Source: Streptomyces maremycinicus (GTDB taxonomy: Bacteria; Actinomycetota; Actinomycetes; Streptomycetales; Streptomycetaceae). Taken from it: a stretch of 64,000 bases of DNA. Within the stretch, counting starts at the first letter, position 1. The number at the start of each line of letters is the position of its first letter. Shown here in pieces: positions 1 to 11,316 of this stretch. Where the stretch lies: contig NZ_BBYG01000021.1 of the NCBI RefSeq assembly GCF_001184025.1, positions 62,001 to 126,000 of the forward strand, in the 5' to 3' direction. The position numbers and the translations under genes are program-made. The notes below the pieces were generated by a model. It saw only the letters and a program-made list of their open reading frames with translations, had not been told where the DNA came from and did not search any database.

Positions 1-629
1 CCGTTCTTCAGCGCGGACTTGGCCTGGTCGTTCTTGGCGTAGACGGCCGCGTCCCGGGTCGGCTTCACCACGTCGTCGATGTAGTCGAGGCTGGTCGTGC
101 CGACCTGGGCGCCCAGCTTGAGGCCCTTGAGGTCCGCGACGCTCGTCGCCGCGGCGGCCTTCGTGCCCTTCAGGGCGATGACGGCCTGGCGCACGTCGTA
201 GTAGCCGGACGAGAAGTCGACGGCCTTCTTGCGCTCGTCGCTGATCGACACCTGGTTGATGTCGAAGTCGAAGGTCTTCTCGCCCGGCGCGAAGGCCTTG
301 TTGAACGGCACGCTCTGCCAGACCACGGCGCTCTTGTCGTAGCCGAGCCGCTCCGCCACGGCGTACGCCACCGCCGACTCGAAACCTTGGCCGTTGGCCG
401 GCTTGTCGTCCTTGAACCACGGCTCGTACGCGGGCTCGTCGGTAGCGATCGTGAGCTTGCCGGAGGTCTCGGTGGCCAGTTCGCCCTTGGCGCAGGTGTC
501 CGCGCTCGAACCGGAGGGTGCCGAAGCGGCCTTCTCCTCCGGCTGCGGGGCGCAACCGAGGGCGGTCGCGAGGAGGGCCACGGTGGCGCCGGCGACGGCA
601 CGGCGCAGTACACGAGGGGCGGGATGCAT
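1..629 (-). CDS. Amino-acid ABC transporter substrate-binding lipoprotein (C-terminus cut off)
   Basis: This is the N-terminal 209 residues of a family-3 extracellular solute-binding protein; the gene runs off the left edge. Reading starts at an ATG at 629. The protein has a basic N-terminus, a hydrophobic stretch and a lipobox ending ALGC (Cys26), so it should be lipid-anchored outside the membrane. The following sequence has the glutamate/polar amino-acid binder pattern: KLTIATDEPAYEP, then GFESAVAYAVAERLGY, and later SVADLKGLKLGAQVGTTS, which is typical of the second lobe. It would deliver an amino acid to an ABC permease. The specificity and the permease genes cannot be seen here. Confidence 0.85.
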   Translation of the reverse strand, partial: MHPAPRVLRRAVAGATVALLATALGCAPQPEEKAASAPSGSSADTCAKGELATETSGKLTIATDEPAYEPWFKDDKPANGQGFESAVAYAVAERLGYDKSAVVWQSVPFNKAFAPGEKTFDFDINQVSISDERKKAVDFSSGYYDVRQAVIALKGTKAAAATSVADLKGLKLGAQVGTTSLDYIDDVVKPTRDAAVYAKNDQAKSALKN

Positions 630-925
630 GGCGGGAGAGTGGCAGCGAAACCCCTGTTTGTCGAGGTCACACCCCCACATGTCCGCATACTGGGAACGGG
701 TGTTGCGTTCTCGTGAACAGGGTCGGCCCGGTGGCCCGGGCCGCCGGCCGAGGGCGGGGAACGTAGACCGGCGGCCCGATCCGCGCCGGAGCCGTCATCC
801 CGCGCGGAACTGCTGCCAGTTGACCGCGTCACCCCGCGCGCGGGGAGCGCGTGCGGGGGTCCGGCGCGTGCGCGGGATTCACACGGGGCGCGCGTTCGGC
901 GACGCCCGCCCTGTCCGGTGAGAAC
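630..925. other. Intergenic region upstream of the solute-binding protein gene
   Basis: No gene is visible. The region must hold the promoter of the leftward binding-protein gene. An inverted repeat GAACG-N7-CGTTC lies at 694–710 and could be an operator. G/C-rich inverted repeats around 720–765 may terminate transcription coming from the metallo-hydrolase gene. Confidence 0.3.
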
Positions 926-1582
926 TCACCACCCGCGCGCGTGCCACTCCGGAAGGTGCGGCCGCTCCGCGCCCAGCGTGGTGTCGTTGCCGTGGCCCGG
1001 GTAGACCCAGGTCTCGTCCGGCAGCACGTCGAAGATCTTCGTCTCGACATCGCGGATCAGGCTCGCGAACGCCTCCGGGTCCTTGCGGGTGTTGCCCACG
1101 CCACCGGGGAACAGACAGTCGCCGGTGAACACGTGGGGGTGGCCGTGCGGGTCGTCGTAGACCAGGGCGATCGAGCCGGGTGTGTGCCCCACCAGATGGC
1201 GCGCGGTGAGCTCCACGTTGCCCACCCGGATGACATCACCGTCGTCCACCGGGACGTCGGTCGCCACCGGGATGCCCTCGGCGTCCTCCCGGCCCGCGTA
1301 GGTCCGCGCGCCCGTGGCGGCCACGACCTCGGCGAGCGCCTGCCAGTGGTCGCCGTGCTGATGGGTGGTGACGACGGACGCGATGCCGTCGTCCCCGATC
1401 GTGCCGAGCAGGGCGTGCGCGTCGGCGGCCGCGTCGATCAGCAGCTGCTCGTCCGTGGCCCGGCAGCGCAGCAGATAGGCGTTGTTGTTCATCGGGCCGA
1501 CCGCGATCTTGGTGATCATCAGGTCCTTGAGCTCGTGCACGTCCGCCGGTCCGCCGACCGTCACCTCACCGCTGTACGTCAT
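926..1582 (-). CDS. MBL-fold metallo-hydrolase (glyoxalase II-like)
   Basis: This 218-residue protein has a full set of metallo-beta-lactamase-fold metal ligands: H74-Q-H76-G-D78-H79, H133 (GHTPGS), D155 (TGDCLF) and H197 (PGHGND). The spacing is that of hydroxyacylglutathione-hydrolase-like proteins, so it should bind two metal ions and hydrolyse a thioester or similar small substrate in the cytoplasm. Actinobacteria use mycothiol instead of glutathione, and the next gene downstream on the same strand-facing block belongs to a mycothiol-dependent family, so a mycothiol conjugate is a possible substrate (inference). The ATG start gives the normal family length. It lies 9 nt from the stop of the neighbouring isomerase-like gene, in the same direction, suggesting co-transcription. 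Confidence 0.85.
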   Translation of the reverse strand: MTYSGEVTVGGPADVHELKDLMITKIAVGPMNNNAYLLRCRATDEQLLIDAAADAHALLGTIGDDGIASVVTTHQHGDHWQALAEVVAATGARTYAGREDAEGIPVATDVPVDDGDVIRVGNVELTARHLVGHTPGSIALVYDDPHGHPHVFTGDCLFPGGVGNTRKDPEAFASLIRDVETKIFDVLPDETWVYPGHGNDTTLGAERPHLPEWHARGW

Positions 1583-1591
1583 GGCGGCAGC

Positions 1592-2281
1592 CTATAGCGG
1601 CGGAAGGGCCGGCAGCGGCCCGCCGTCCGTCGTCAGCCCGGAGCCGTCCCTGCGTCCGGCGAGCCAGCCCAGGAGGTCCGGGGCGGGGCCCCGGACGCCG
1701 ACGGGGCCGCCGGGAGCGCCGCCGCCCGTGGTCCAGACGGCGCCGTCGTCGCTCCGCAGGGCCGTCGACGGCACGGCCTCGTGCCCGGCGAAGCGGTCGG
1801 CCAGGAAGTCGATCTCCCGGCCGACGAACTCCTTCGGCAGATCCTCCAGCTCGTAGCCGATGCCGAGGTCCACGGCGTGCAGCTCCACCTCGACCCACCG
1901 CCGGAACGGCACGCGGGCCGCCGTGTCGACCACCCCGTTGCGCAGCTGCACCGTGCGCGACCAGTCCGCGGGCGCGGCTCCCGCCGCCTGGAAGCGGGCC
2001 GCGCTCTGCCGTACGTCCGCGAGCTGGACGTCCAGGGGGCGCGGGGCGTCCCGCTCGATGTCGGCGTCGCGGACCTGCGCGTCGGCGTACATGGGACGGC
2101 CCTCGAGGACGTTCACGAGGGCGTCCGCGTTACGGGCGATGTGAGCGAGGACATGTCCCCGGCTCCAGCCGGGCAGGCGTGACGGCTCGGCCATCGACGC
2201 GTTGTCCAGTGCGGCGACTGCGGTGAGGAGCCGCTCGGTCGCGTCACGTACAGACTCCAGGTCATGAGCGTGATCAATCAT
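1592..2281 (-). CDS. Maleylpyruvate isomerase family mycothiol-dependent enzyme
   Basis: This 229-residue protein belongs to the DinB/MDMPI-type helical-bundle family. The N-terminal hallmark LPGWSRGHVLAHIARNADAL carries the metal-binding His of the family, and the C-terminal part resembles the small MDMPI C domain. Such proteins use mycothiol as thiol cofactor for isomerisation or transfer; the actual substrate is unknown. A longer open frame extends upstream to 2641, but the ATG at 2281 begins the conserved N-terminus and the extension overlaps the uvrA promoter side, so the short start is preferred. It probably forms a two-gene unit with the metallo-hydrolase behind it. Confidence 0.8.
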   Translation of the reverse strand: MIDHAHDLESVRDATERLLTAVAALDNASMAEPSRLPGWSRGHVLAHIARNADALVNVLEGRPMYADAQVRDADIERDAPRPLDVQLADVRQSAARFQAAGAAPADWSRTVQLRNGVVDTAARVPFRRWVEVELHAVDLGIGYELEDLPKEFVGREIDFLADRFAGHEAVPSTALRSDDGAVWTTGGGAPGGPVGVRGPAPDLLGWLAGRRDGSGLTTDGGPLPALPPL

Positions 2282-2504
2282 GGTGCTGACCCTAGCCTCG
2301 CCACCCCTTCGGGTGAAGGTGGCCGACCGAGCCCGCAAATCGAATGCGCGTGCTATAAGGTCGGTGGCGGCGTCGGGCATGCTGGAAGGCCGGGGATTGT
2401 TGTGAACCGGTGAATCCCGACCGGCGTTGTCAGTGGCTCGCCCTAGTCTGAAGAAGACGGGGGCCCCGCCCCTGTCACTTCTCTCTAGAAAGGTGCGGAC
2501 CGGC

Positions 2505-5573
<3,069 letters not shown>

Positions 5574-5579
5574 CGGGAC

Positions 5580-5597
5580 CCGGGCCACGAGGCCCGG
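5580..5597 (+). terminator. Hairpin after uvrA
   Basis: CCGGGCC and GGCCCGG form a 7-bp stem around the loop ACGA, starting 7 nt after the uvrA stop codon. There is no T tract, which is common for terminators in this GC range. Confidence 0.45.
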
Positions 5598-5626
5598 CGA
5601 ACCACGTGAGCCGTTCGGCGCCCCGC

Positions 5627-5717
5627 GGGAACCCCCGCGAGGCGCCGTCCGGCATTCCGAGGGAACTCCCGCGAGGCGCCGTCCGGCGTTCTGCGGGAAC
5701 CTCCGCGGGGACCGTGG
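5627..5717. repeat. 34-bp tandem repeat, 2 full copies plus part of a third
   Basis: Units begin GGGAACCCCCGCGAGG at 5627 and GGGAACTCCCGCGAGG at 5661, with about 29 of 34 bases identical. A third partial unit begins at 5695. The array fills the gap between the convergent uvrA and sugar-kinase genes. No coding function is seen. It looks like a local tandem duplication. Confidence 0.75.
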
Positions 5718-5784
5718 CATCGCGGCGAGTCCGGCAGCGGGAAGGCCCCGCGCCGCCGTCCGCCGTTCCTCGGCCGACCGACGC

Positions 5785-6708
5785 CTAGGGCAGGGCCGGG
5801 AAGCCGCTCAGTTCGGCGGCGTACGGCGGCTCCGCGCCGGCCCGGGAGCAGGTGATCGCCGCCGCGCGGGCGGCGAACCGCAGCAGCCGTTCCCAGCCCT
5901 CGGCGCCCAGGTCGGCGAGCCCCGCGGGGGAGAGCGCGTCCCGCGCCGAGAGGCCGTGCAGCAGGGCCGCGTTCACGGTGTCCCCGGCGCCGATGGTGTC
6001 CACGACGTCCACCTGCTCGCCGGGCACCGCGTACACGGCCCCGTCCCGGGTGAAGGCGGTGAGTCCGTCCCCGCCCTGGGTGATCACGACGGCGGAGGGG
6101 CCGGCGGACAGCCACTCGCGCGGGGTGCCGCCGAGCCACTCGGCGTCCTCCGCGGAGAGCTTGAGCAGGGACACCGAGGGCAGCCAGCCGCGGAAGCGGG
6201 CCCGGTAGGCGTCGGCGTCCGGGATCAGTCCGGCCCGGATGTTCGGGTCGAGCGCCGTGAACAGTCCCCGCGCCGAGGCGGTCCGCATCAGCTCCTCGTA
6301 CGCGCCGGCCCCCGGTTCGAGGACGAGGGAACAGGTACCGAAGGAGACCGCGCGCGTGCCCGCGGGCAGTGCGTCCGGGGCCGTGAACAGGCGGTCGGCG
6401 GTGCCGTCGACGTAGAAGGAGTAGGCGGCCGAACCGTTCCCGTCGAGGGTGGCGACCGCCAGCGTGGTCGGCTCCGTACCGCGCTGCACCGCGGACACGT
6501 CCACGCCCGATTCCCGCAGCCCGGCCAGCAGCGCCTCGCCGAAGGCGTCCCGGGAGACGCGGGAGCAGAAGGCCGTGGGGGAGCCCAGGCGGCCGAGGGC
6601 GACGGCCGTGTTGTAGGGGCCGCCGCCGAGCGCGGGCCGGAGCCCGGCGAGGGCGCCCGCGCCCTGCGGTACCAGGTCGATCAGGGCCTCACCGGCGACG
6701 ACGATCAC
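5785..6708 (-). CDS. PfkB-family carbohydrate kinase (fructokinase-like)
   Basis: This 307-residue cytoplasmic ribokinase/PfkB kinase phosphorylates a sugar or nucleoside with ATP. It opens with VVAGEALIDLVP, has the substrate glycines GGGPYNTAVALGRLG at residues 28–42, and ends with the catalytic signature DTIGAGD, where D243 is the general base. The GTG start at 6708 has a clear AAAGGAA ribosome site about 6 nt upstream. The N-terminal wording is closest to fructokinases, but the true sugar is not fixed by these motifs. It stands alone between convergent uvrA and a divergent-side regulator gene. Confidence 0.88.
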   Translation of the reverse strand: MIVVAGEALIDLVPQGAGALAGLRPALGGGPYNTAVALGRLGSPTAFCSRVSRDAFGEALLAGLRESGVDVSAVQRGTEPTTLAVATLDGNGSAAYSFYVDGTADRLFTAPDALPAGTRAVSFGTCSLVLEPGAGAYEELMRTASARGLFTALDPNIRAGLIPDADAYRARFRGWLPSVSLLKLSAEDAEWLGGTPREWLSAGPSAVVITQGGDGLTAFTRDGAVYAVPGEQVDVVDTIGAGDTVNAALLHGLSARDALSPAGLADLGAEGWERLLRFAARAAAITCSRAGAEPPYAAELSGFPALP

Positions 6709-6880
6709 GGCGGTTCCTTTCTGCGGCTGTCTGCGACTGCTCTGCTCTGCTCGGACCGTGCCCGCGGGGCCGCCGCACGAGGTGCGACCGACGCGGTGGC
6801 GGGTGAGCCGTCGGCCGGGAAGCTACCCCATCCCGCAGCCGCGCGTAAAAGGCCGCGTCACGGGCCGCCGAAGGCAGCCG

Positions 6881-7849
6881 TCACTCCCAGTCCCAGCCGA
6901 TGCCGACCATGCCGGACCGGACCCGCGGCTCGACCAGGTGCACGGCACGGTGGCGGCCGCTGAGCGGCAGCTCCTGACGGCCGCCGCGCGGGGCCGCCGC
7001 CGAGTGCTGGGTGAACCGGTGGCAGCGCACGGGCACGGCGTTCTCCGCGAAGCGGACCTGGAGGGCGTACTGGCCGCCCGCCGCGCCGAAGCCGCGCACG
7101 TACTCGCGGGACACGTCCGCGGTGCCGTCCTCGACGCCGTACCGGAAGAGGAAGGTGTCGCCGGCCCGCAGCCGGGTGTCGAAGAGGAGCTCGGCCACGA
7201 GCACACCGGTGTCGTGGTGGCGGCGGACCCGGCCGGCCCGGCAGTTCTCCAGGGCGTGCACCGTCATCCGCTCCGGTGCGCAGCCGGGGTCGCCGTGATG
7301 GACGGCCACGAAGCGGTCGACGCCGTCGCGGTGGGCGCGCACGATGTGCTGCGACTCGCGTCCCAGGAGCTCGCGGCGCGACCCGATGCGGACCCGCTCG
7401 TGGTGCCCCAGGGTGTGCAGCCCCCCGTCGACGGGGCACTCCAGTTCGCCGAGCAGTTGTTCGAGAATGCCCGAGGCCTCCAGGAGCGAGCGGTAGGAGC
7501 GCCCCGCGGACTGCCCGGGCGCCGTGCCGCCGTCCCCGCCCTCGGGCTCCGCGAGCAGCCGGATCAGGGACTCGTCCGGCAGGTGCAGGATCTCCTCCAG
7601 CGCCCGCACGGCGCGCAGCGACTCGGGACGCTGCGGCCGCCGGGCACCCTGCTGCCAGTAGCTCAGGCTGGTCACGCCCACCTTCACCCCGTAGCGCGAC
7701 AGATGGTGTTGGACGCGCTGGAGCGGCAGGCCACGGGCGGCGATCGCGGCACGCAGCGCCACATGGAAAGGACCGCCGCGCAGGGCCGTGTCCAGTTCCG
7801 CGGAGGCGGCGTCGACGGCGGCGTCCGCGTGCTGTGTGGCGTGCGGCAT
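6881..7849 (-). CDS. Helix-turn-helix regulator with a large uncharacterised C-terminal domain
   Basis: The 322-residue protein has an XRE-like DNA-binding region at roughly residues 29–75, including VGVTSLSYWQQGARRPQRPE, which reads as the recognition helix and its follow-up. The remaining ~220 residues form a beta-rich, Arg/His-rich domain with no motif I can name. The last residues are GWDWE. Such proteins are common in Streptomyces as probable transcription regulators. It is transcribed away from uvrC, and its regulon is unknown. Confidence 0.7.
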   Translation of the reverse strand: MPHATQHADAAVDAASAELDTALRGGPFHVALRAAIAARGLPLQRVQHHLSRYGVKVGVTSLSYWQQGARRPQRPESLRAVRALEEILHLPDESLIRLLAEPEGGDGGTAPGQSAGRSYRSLLEASGILEQLLGELECPVDGGLHTLGHHERVRIGSRRELLGRESQHIVRAHRDGVDRFVAVHHGDPGCAPERMTVHALENCRAGRVRRHHDTGVLVAELLFDTRLRAGDTFLFRYGVEDGTADVSREYVRGFGAAGGQYALQVRFAENAVPVRCHRFTQHSAAAPRGGRQELPLSGRHRAVHLVEPRVRSGMVGIGWDWE

Positions 7850-8155
7850 GCAGGGGCCTTTCTGTGAATGCTCACGACGGCTGGTCGGACCGTTCGTGTG
7901 GGTGGTCGGGGCCTTTCCGGCGTCGCCGGAGCTCCTTCACATCCGTAGGGCGGCCCTCAGGGCCCGAGTCCCCCCGCATTGAAGCGTGTTGACCTAGTCC
8001 CGACAACACCTGATGCCCGAGTGGCACGTGCGTGTGGCCGAGTCGATGCCTCCGGGTCCGGGCCCCTGCGCCCCGCTCGTCCACAGCCCGCTCGGACACC
8101 CGGCCGTCGTCCACAGCCCGCCGGAGTGTCACCCCGCGCCAGTAGGGTGTGAGAC
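7850..8155. other. Divergent promoter region between the HTH regulator and uvrC
   Basis: No gene is visible. An inverted repeat GTGTTG-N12-CAACAC (7986–8009) could be an operator, perhaps for the adjacent HTH regulator. A 14-bp direct repeat CGTCCACAGCCCGC occurs at 8078 and 8108. Close to uvrC lies a TAGGGT hexamer (listed separately). I see no SOS (LexA) box of the actinobacterial GAAC...GTTC type. Confidence 0.4.
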
Positions 8156-8156
8156 A
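8143..8156 (+). promoter_or_regulatory. Candidate -10 element of uvrC, possibly leaderless
   Basis: TAGGGT at 8143–8148 fits the actinobacterial -10 pattern and ends 7 nt before the uvrC ATG, which would place the transcription start at or next to the ATG. No good -35 or ribosome site is seen, so leaderless translation is possible. Confidence 0.35.
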
Positions 8157-10252
8157 TGGCCGACCCCTCCAGCTACCGCCCCAAGCCGGGACAGATCCCG
8201 GACTCCCCCGGGGTGTACCGCTTCCGCGACGAGCACCGCCGGGTGATCTACGTCGGAAAGGCGAAGAGCCTGCGTCAGCGCCTGGCGAACTACTTCCAGG
8301 ACCTGTCCGGGCTCCACCCGCGCACCCGCACCATGGTGACCACGGCCGCCTCGGTGGAGTGGACCGTGGTGTCCACGGAGGTGGAGGCGCTCCAGCTGGA
8401 GTACTCCTGGATCAAGGAGTACGACCCCCGGTTCAACGTCAAGTACCGCGACGACAAGAGCTATCCCTACCTCGCGGTGACGATGAACGAGGAGTTCCCG
8501 CGCGTCCAGGTGATGCGCGGCCACAAGAAGAAGGGCGTCAGGTATTTCGGGCCGTACGCGCACGCGTGGGCGATCCGGGACACCGTCGACCTGCTGCTGC
8601 GGGTCTTCCCCGTGCGCACCTGCTCGGCCGGCGTCTTCAAGAACGCCGCCCGCACCGGCCGGCCCTGTCTGCTCGGCTACATCGGCAAGTGCTCCGCGCC
8701 GTGCGTCGGCCGGATCTCCGCCGAGGAGCACGGCGAACTCGCCGAGGAGTTCTGCGACTTCATGGGGGGCCGCACCGGCACCTACCTCCGCCGGCTGGAG
8801 AAGCAGATGACGGAGGCGGCCGAGGAGATGGAGTACGAGCGGGCCGCCCGCCTGCGGGACGACATCGAGGCCCTGAAGAAGGCCATGGAGAAGAACGCGG
8901 TCGTGCTCGCGGACGCGACCGACGCCGACCTGATCGCGGTCGCCGAGGACGAGCTGGAGGCGGCCGTCCAGATCTTCCACGTCCGCGGCGGACGGGTGCG
9001 CGGCCAGCGCGGCTGGGTGACCGACAAGGTCGAGGACGTCACGACCGGCGCCCTCGTCGAGCACGCCCTCCAGCAGCTGTACGGCGAGGAGCGGGGCGAC
9101 TCCGTCCCCAAGGAGGTCCTGGTCCCCGCCCTGCCCGAGCCCGTCGAACCCGTCCAGCTGTGGCTGACCGAGCGCCGGGGGTCCAACGTGTCGCTGCGCA
9201 TCCCGCAGCGGGGCGACAAGAAGGCGCTGATGGAGACGGTCGAGCGCAACGCGCAGCAGGCGCTCGTGCTGCACAAGACCAGGCGCGCCTCCGACCTGAC
9301 CACGCGCTCGCGCGCCCTGGAGGAGATCGCCGAGGCGCTCGACCTGGACAGTGCGCCGCTGCGGATCGAGTGCTACGACATCTCGCACCTCCAGGGCGAC
9401 GACGTGGTGGCCTCCATGGTCGTCTTCGAGGACGGCCTCCAGCGCAAGAGCGAGTACCGCCGCTTCCAGATCAAGGGCTTCGAGGGCCAGGACGACGTCC
9501 GCTCCATGCACGAGGTGATCACCCGGCGCTTCCGGCGCTACATCGCCGAGAAGGAGCGGACGGGGGAGTGGAGCGACGGCGAGAACCCGCTCGACGGCAC
9601 CGACGGGACGGCCCTCACCGACGCCACCGAAGCACCCCTGACCAGCAGCCTCAAGGACGACGACGGCCGCCCCAAGCGGTTCGCCTACCCGCCTCAGCTC
9701 GTCGTCGTCGACGGCGGACAGCCACAGGTCGCGGCGGCCAAGCGGGCGCTGGACGAGCTGGGTATCGACGACATCGCCGTCTGCGGCCTCGCCAAGCGCC
9801 TGGAAGAGGTCTGGGTGCCGGACGACGACGACCCGGTCGTCCTGCCCCGCAGCAGCGAAGGTCTCTATCTGCTCCAGCGCGTCCGCGACGAGGCCCACCG
9901 CTTCGCCATCACCTACCAGCGCACCAAGCGGGCCAAGCGCTTCCGGGCCGGCCCCCTGGACGAGGTGCCCGGCCTCGGCGAGACCCGCAAGCAGGCGCTG
10001 ATCAAGCATTTCGGCTCGGTGAAGCGGCTGCGGGCCGCGACGATCGAGCAGATCTGCGAGGTTCCCGGCATAGGCCGCAAGACGGCCGAGACCATCGCCG
10101 CGGCCCTCGCCCGGGCGGCATCGCCCGCCCCCGCCGTGAACACGGCGACCGGAGAGATCATTGATGACGAGGAACCCGGTACGACGGCGGGTTCCCCCGG
10201 AGATCCCGTGACGGCGGGCGCCCCGGAAGAACGACGGGGGCAGGAGACATGA
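8156..10252 (+). CDS. uvrC: UvrABC excision nuclease subunit C
   Basis: UvrC makes both incisions in nucleotide excision repair. The 698-residue protein shows all expected parts: an N-terminal GIY-YIG nuclease domain (SPGVYRF and VIYVGKAKSLRQRL), the UvrB-binding UVR helix near residues 205–245 (EYERAARLRDDIEALKKAME), an RNase H-like nuclease domain starting at IECYDISHLQG, and two helix-hairpin-helix repeats at the C-terminus (VPGLGETRKQAL and VPGIGRKTAE). An acidic, Asp/Thr-rich insert of about 45 residues sits inside the RNase H-like domain. The stop overlaps the rapZ start (ATGA), so it heads the uvrC–rapZ–yvcK–whiA operon. Confidence 0.97.
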   Translation: MADPSSYRPKPGQIPDSPGVYRFRDEHRRVIYVGKAKSLRQRLANYFQDLSGLHPRTRTMVTTAASVEWTVVSTEVEALQLEYSWIKEYDPRFNVKYRDDKSYPYLAVTMNEEFPRVQVMRGHKKKGVRYFGPYAHAWAIRDTVDLLLRVFPVRTCSAGVFKNAARTGRPCLLGYIGKCSAPCVGRISAEEHGELAEEFCDFMGGRTGTYLRRLEKQMTEAAEEMEYERAARLRDDIEALKKAMEKNAVVLADATDADLIAVAEDELEAAVQIFHVRGGRVRGQRGWVTDKVEDVTTGALVEHALQQLYGEERGDSVPKEVLVPALPEPVEPVQLWLTERRGSNVSLRIPQRGDKKALMETVERNAQQALVLHKTRRASDLTTRSRALEEIAEALDLDSAPLRIECYDISHLQGDDVVASMVVFEDGLQRKSEYRRFQIKGFEGQDDVRSMHEVITRRFRRYIAEKERTGEWSDGENPLDGTDGTALTDATEAPLTSSLKDDDGRPKRFAYPPQLVVVDGGQPQVAAAKRALDELGIDDIAVCGLAKRLEEVWVPDDDDPVVLPRSSEGLYLLQRVRDEAHRFAITYQRTKRAKRFRAGPLDEVPGLGETRKQALIKHFGSVKRLRAATIEQICEVPGIGRKTAETIAAALARAASPAPAVNTATGEIIDDEEPGTTAGSPGDPVTAGAPEERRGQET

Positions 10253-11316
10253 CCGAGCACGACGCACACCCCACGGCGGAGCCGGAACAGGCGCCCACTA
10301 CTGTGCCCACAGCCGCGCCCCAGCGGGGACCCAGGGAACCGGGCGAGGATTCCACCGCGCACCCCGCGGTCCCCGACAGCCCTCAGCAAGCAGCACGCCA
10401 GGAAGACGGAGCACAGGTGAGTACGGACGTCACGCCGCCAGGGATCCCCGACGCGGCCATCCCCGAGCTGGTGATCATCTCCGGCATGTCCGGGGCCGGC
10501 CGCTCGACGGCAGCCAAGTGTCTGGAGGACCTCGGCTGGTTCGTCGTCGACAACCTCCCGCCCGCCCTGATCCCCACCATGGTGGAGCTGGGCGCCCGTT
10601 CCCAGGGCAACGTGGCGCGGATCGCGGTCGTCGTCGACGTCCGCGGCCGGCGCTTCTTCGACAACCTCCGCGAGTCCCTCGCCGACCTCGAGGCGAAGGG
10701 CGTCACCCGGCGGATCGTCTTCCTGGAGTCCTCCGACGACGCCCTGGTACGTCGCTTCGAGTCCGTGCGCCGTCCGCACCCCCTCCAGGGCGACGGCCGC
10801 ATCGTCGACGGCATCGACGCCGAGCGCGAACTGCTGCGCGAGCTGCGCGGGGACGCCGACCTGGTGATCGACACCTCCAGCCTCAACGTCCACGAGCTGC
10901 GCGCCAAGATGGACGCCCAGTTCGCCGGTGACGAGGAGCCCGAGCTGCGGGCCACCGTGATGTCCTTCGGCTTCAAGTACGGCCTGCCGGTCGACGCCGA
11001 CCTGGTCGTGGACATGCGCTTCCTGCCCAACCCGCACTGGGTTCCGGAGCTGCGCCCCTACACCGGTCTCAACGAGGAGGTGTCGGCGTACGTCCTCAAC
11101 CAGCCCGGCGCCAAGGAGTTCCTCGACCGGTACGCCGAGCTCCTCCAGCTGGTCGCCGCGGGCTACCGCCGGGAGGGCAAGCGCTATGTGACCATCGCGG
11201 TCGGCTGTACGGGCGGCAAGCACCGCTCGGTGGCCATGTCGGAGAAGCTCGCCGCGCGTCTCGCGGCCGAGGGCGTGGAGACGGTGGTCGTGCACCGGGA
11301 CATGGGACGGGAATGA
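10249..11316 (+). CDS. rapZ: RapZ/YvcJ-family nucleotide-binding regulator
   Basis: RapZ proteins are P-loop GTP/ATP-binding proteins. In E. coli RapZ directs decay of a small RNA controlling glucosamine-6-phosphate synthase; the role in Streptomyces is not shown by sequence. Here the Walker A motif GMSGAGRS is at about residues 79–86, followed by VVDNLPPALIP, a Walker B-like VDVR, and the C-terminal FGFKYG and AVGCTGGKHRSV signatures, so the domain is complete. The first ~75 residues are a low-complexity Pro/Ala/Gln leader. An internal GTG near 10417 is an alternative start. It overlaps uvrC upstream and yvcK downstream by 4 nt each. Confidence 0.93.
   Translation: MTEHDAHPTAEPEQAPTTVPTAAPQRGPREPGEDSTAHPAVPDSPQQAARQEDGAQVSTDVTPPGIPDAAIPELVIISGMSGAGRSTAAKCLEDLGWFVVDNLPPALIPTMVELGARSQGNVARIAVVVDVRGRRFFDNLRESLADLEAKGVTRRIVFLESSDDALVRRFESVRRPHPLQGDGRIVDGIDAERELLRELRGDADLVIDTSSLNVHELRAKMDAQFAGDEEPELRATVMSFGFKYGLPVDADLVVDMRFLPNPHWVPELRPYTGLNEEVSAYVLNQPGAKEFLDRYAELLQLVAAGYRREGKRYVTIAVGCTGGKHRSVAMSEKLAARLAAEGVETVVVHRDMGRE

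Noticed and set aside
2427..2504. Longer uvrA start at TTG 2427
   Set aside because: It would add 26 unconserved residues before the family N-terminus and would remove the leader with the ribosome-site-like GAAAGG.
2282..2504. SOS (LexA) box upstream of uvrA
   Set aside because: I looked for the actinobacterial GAAC-N4-GTTC type palindrome and did not find it. The uvrC upstream region also lacks it.
8129..10267. 712-codon open frame on the - strand
   Set aside because: It is the antisense shadow of uvrC.
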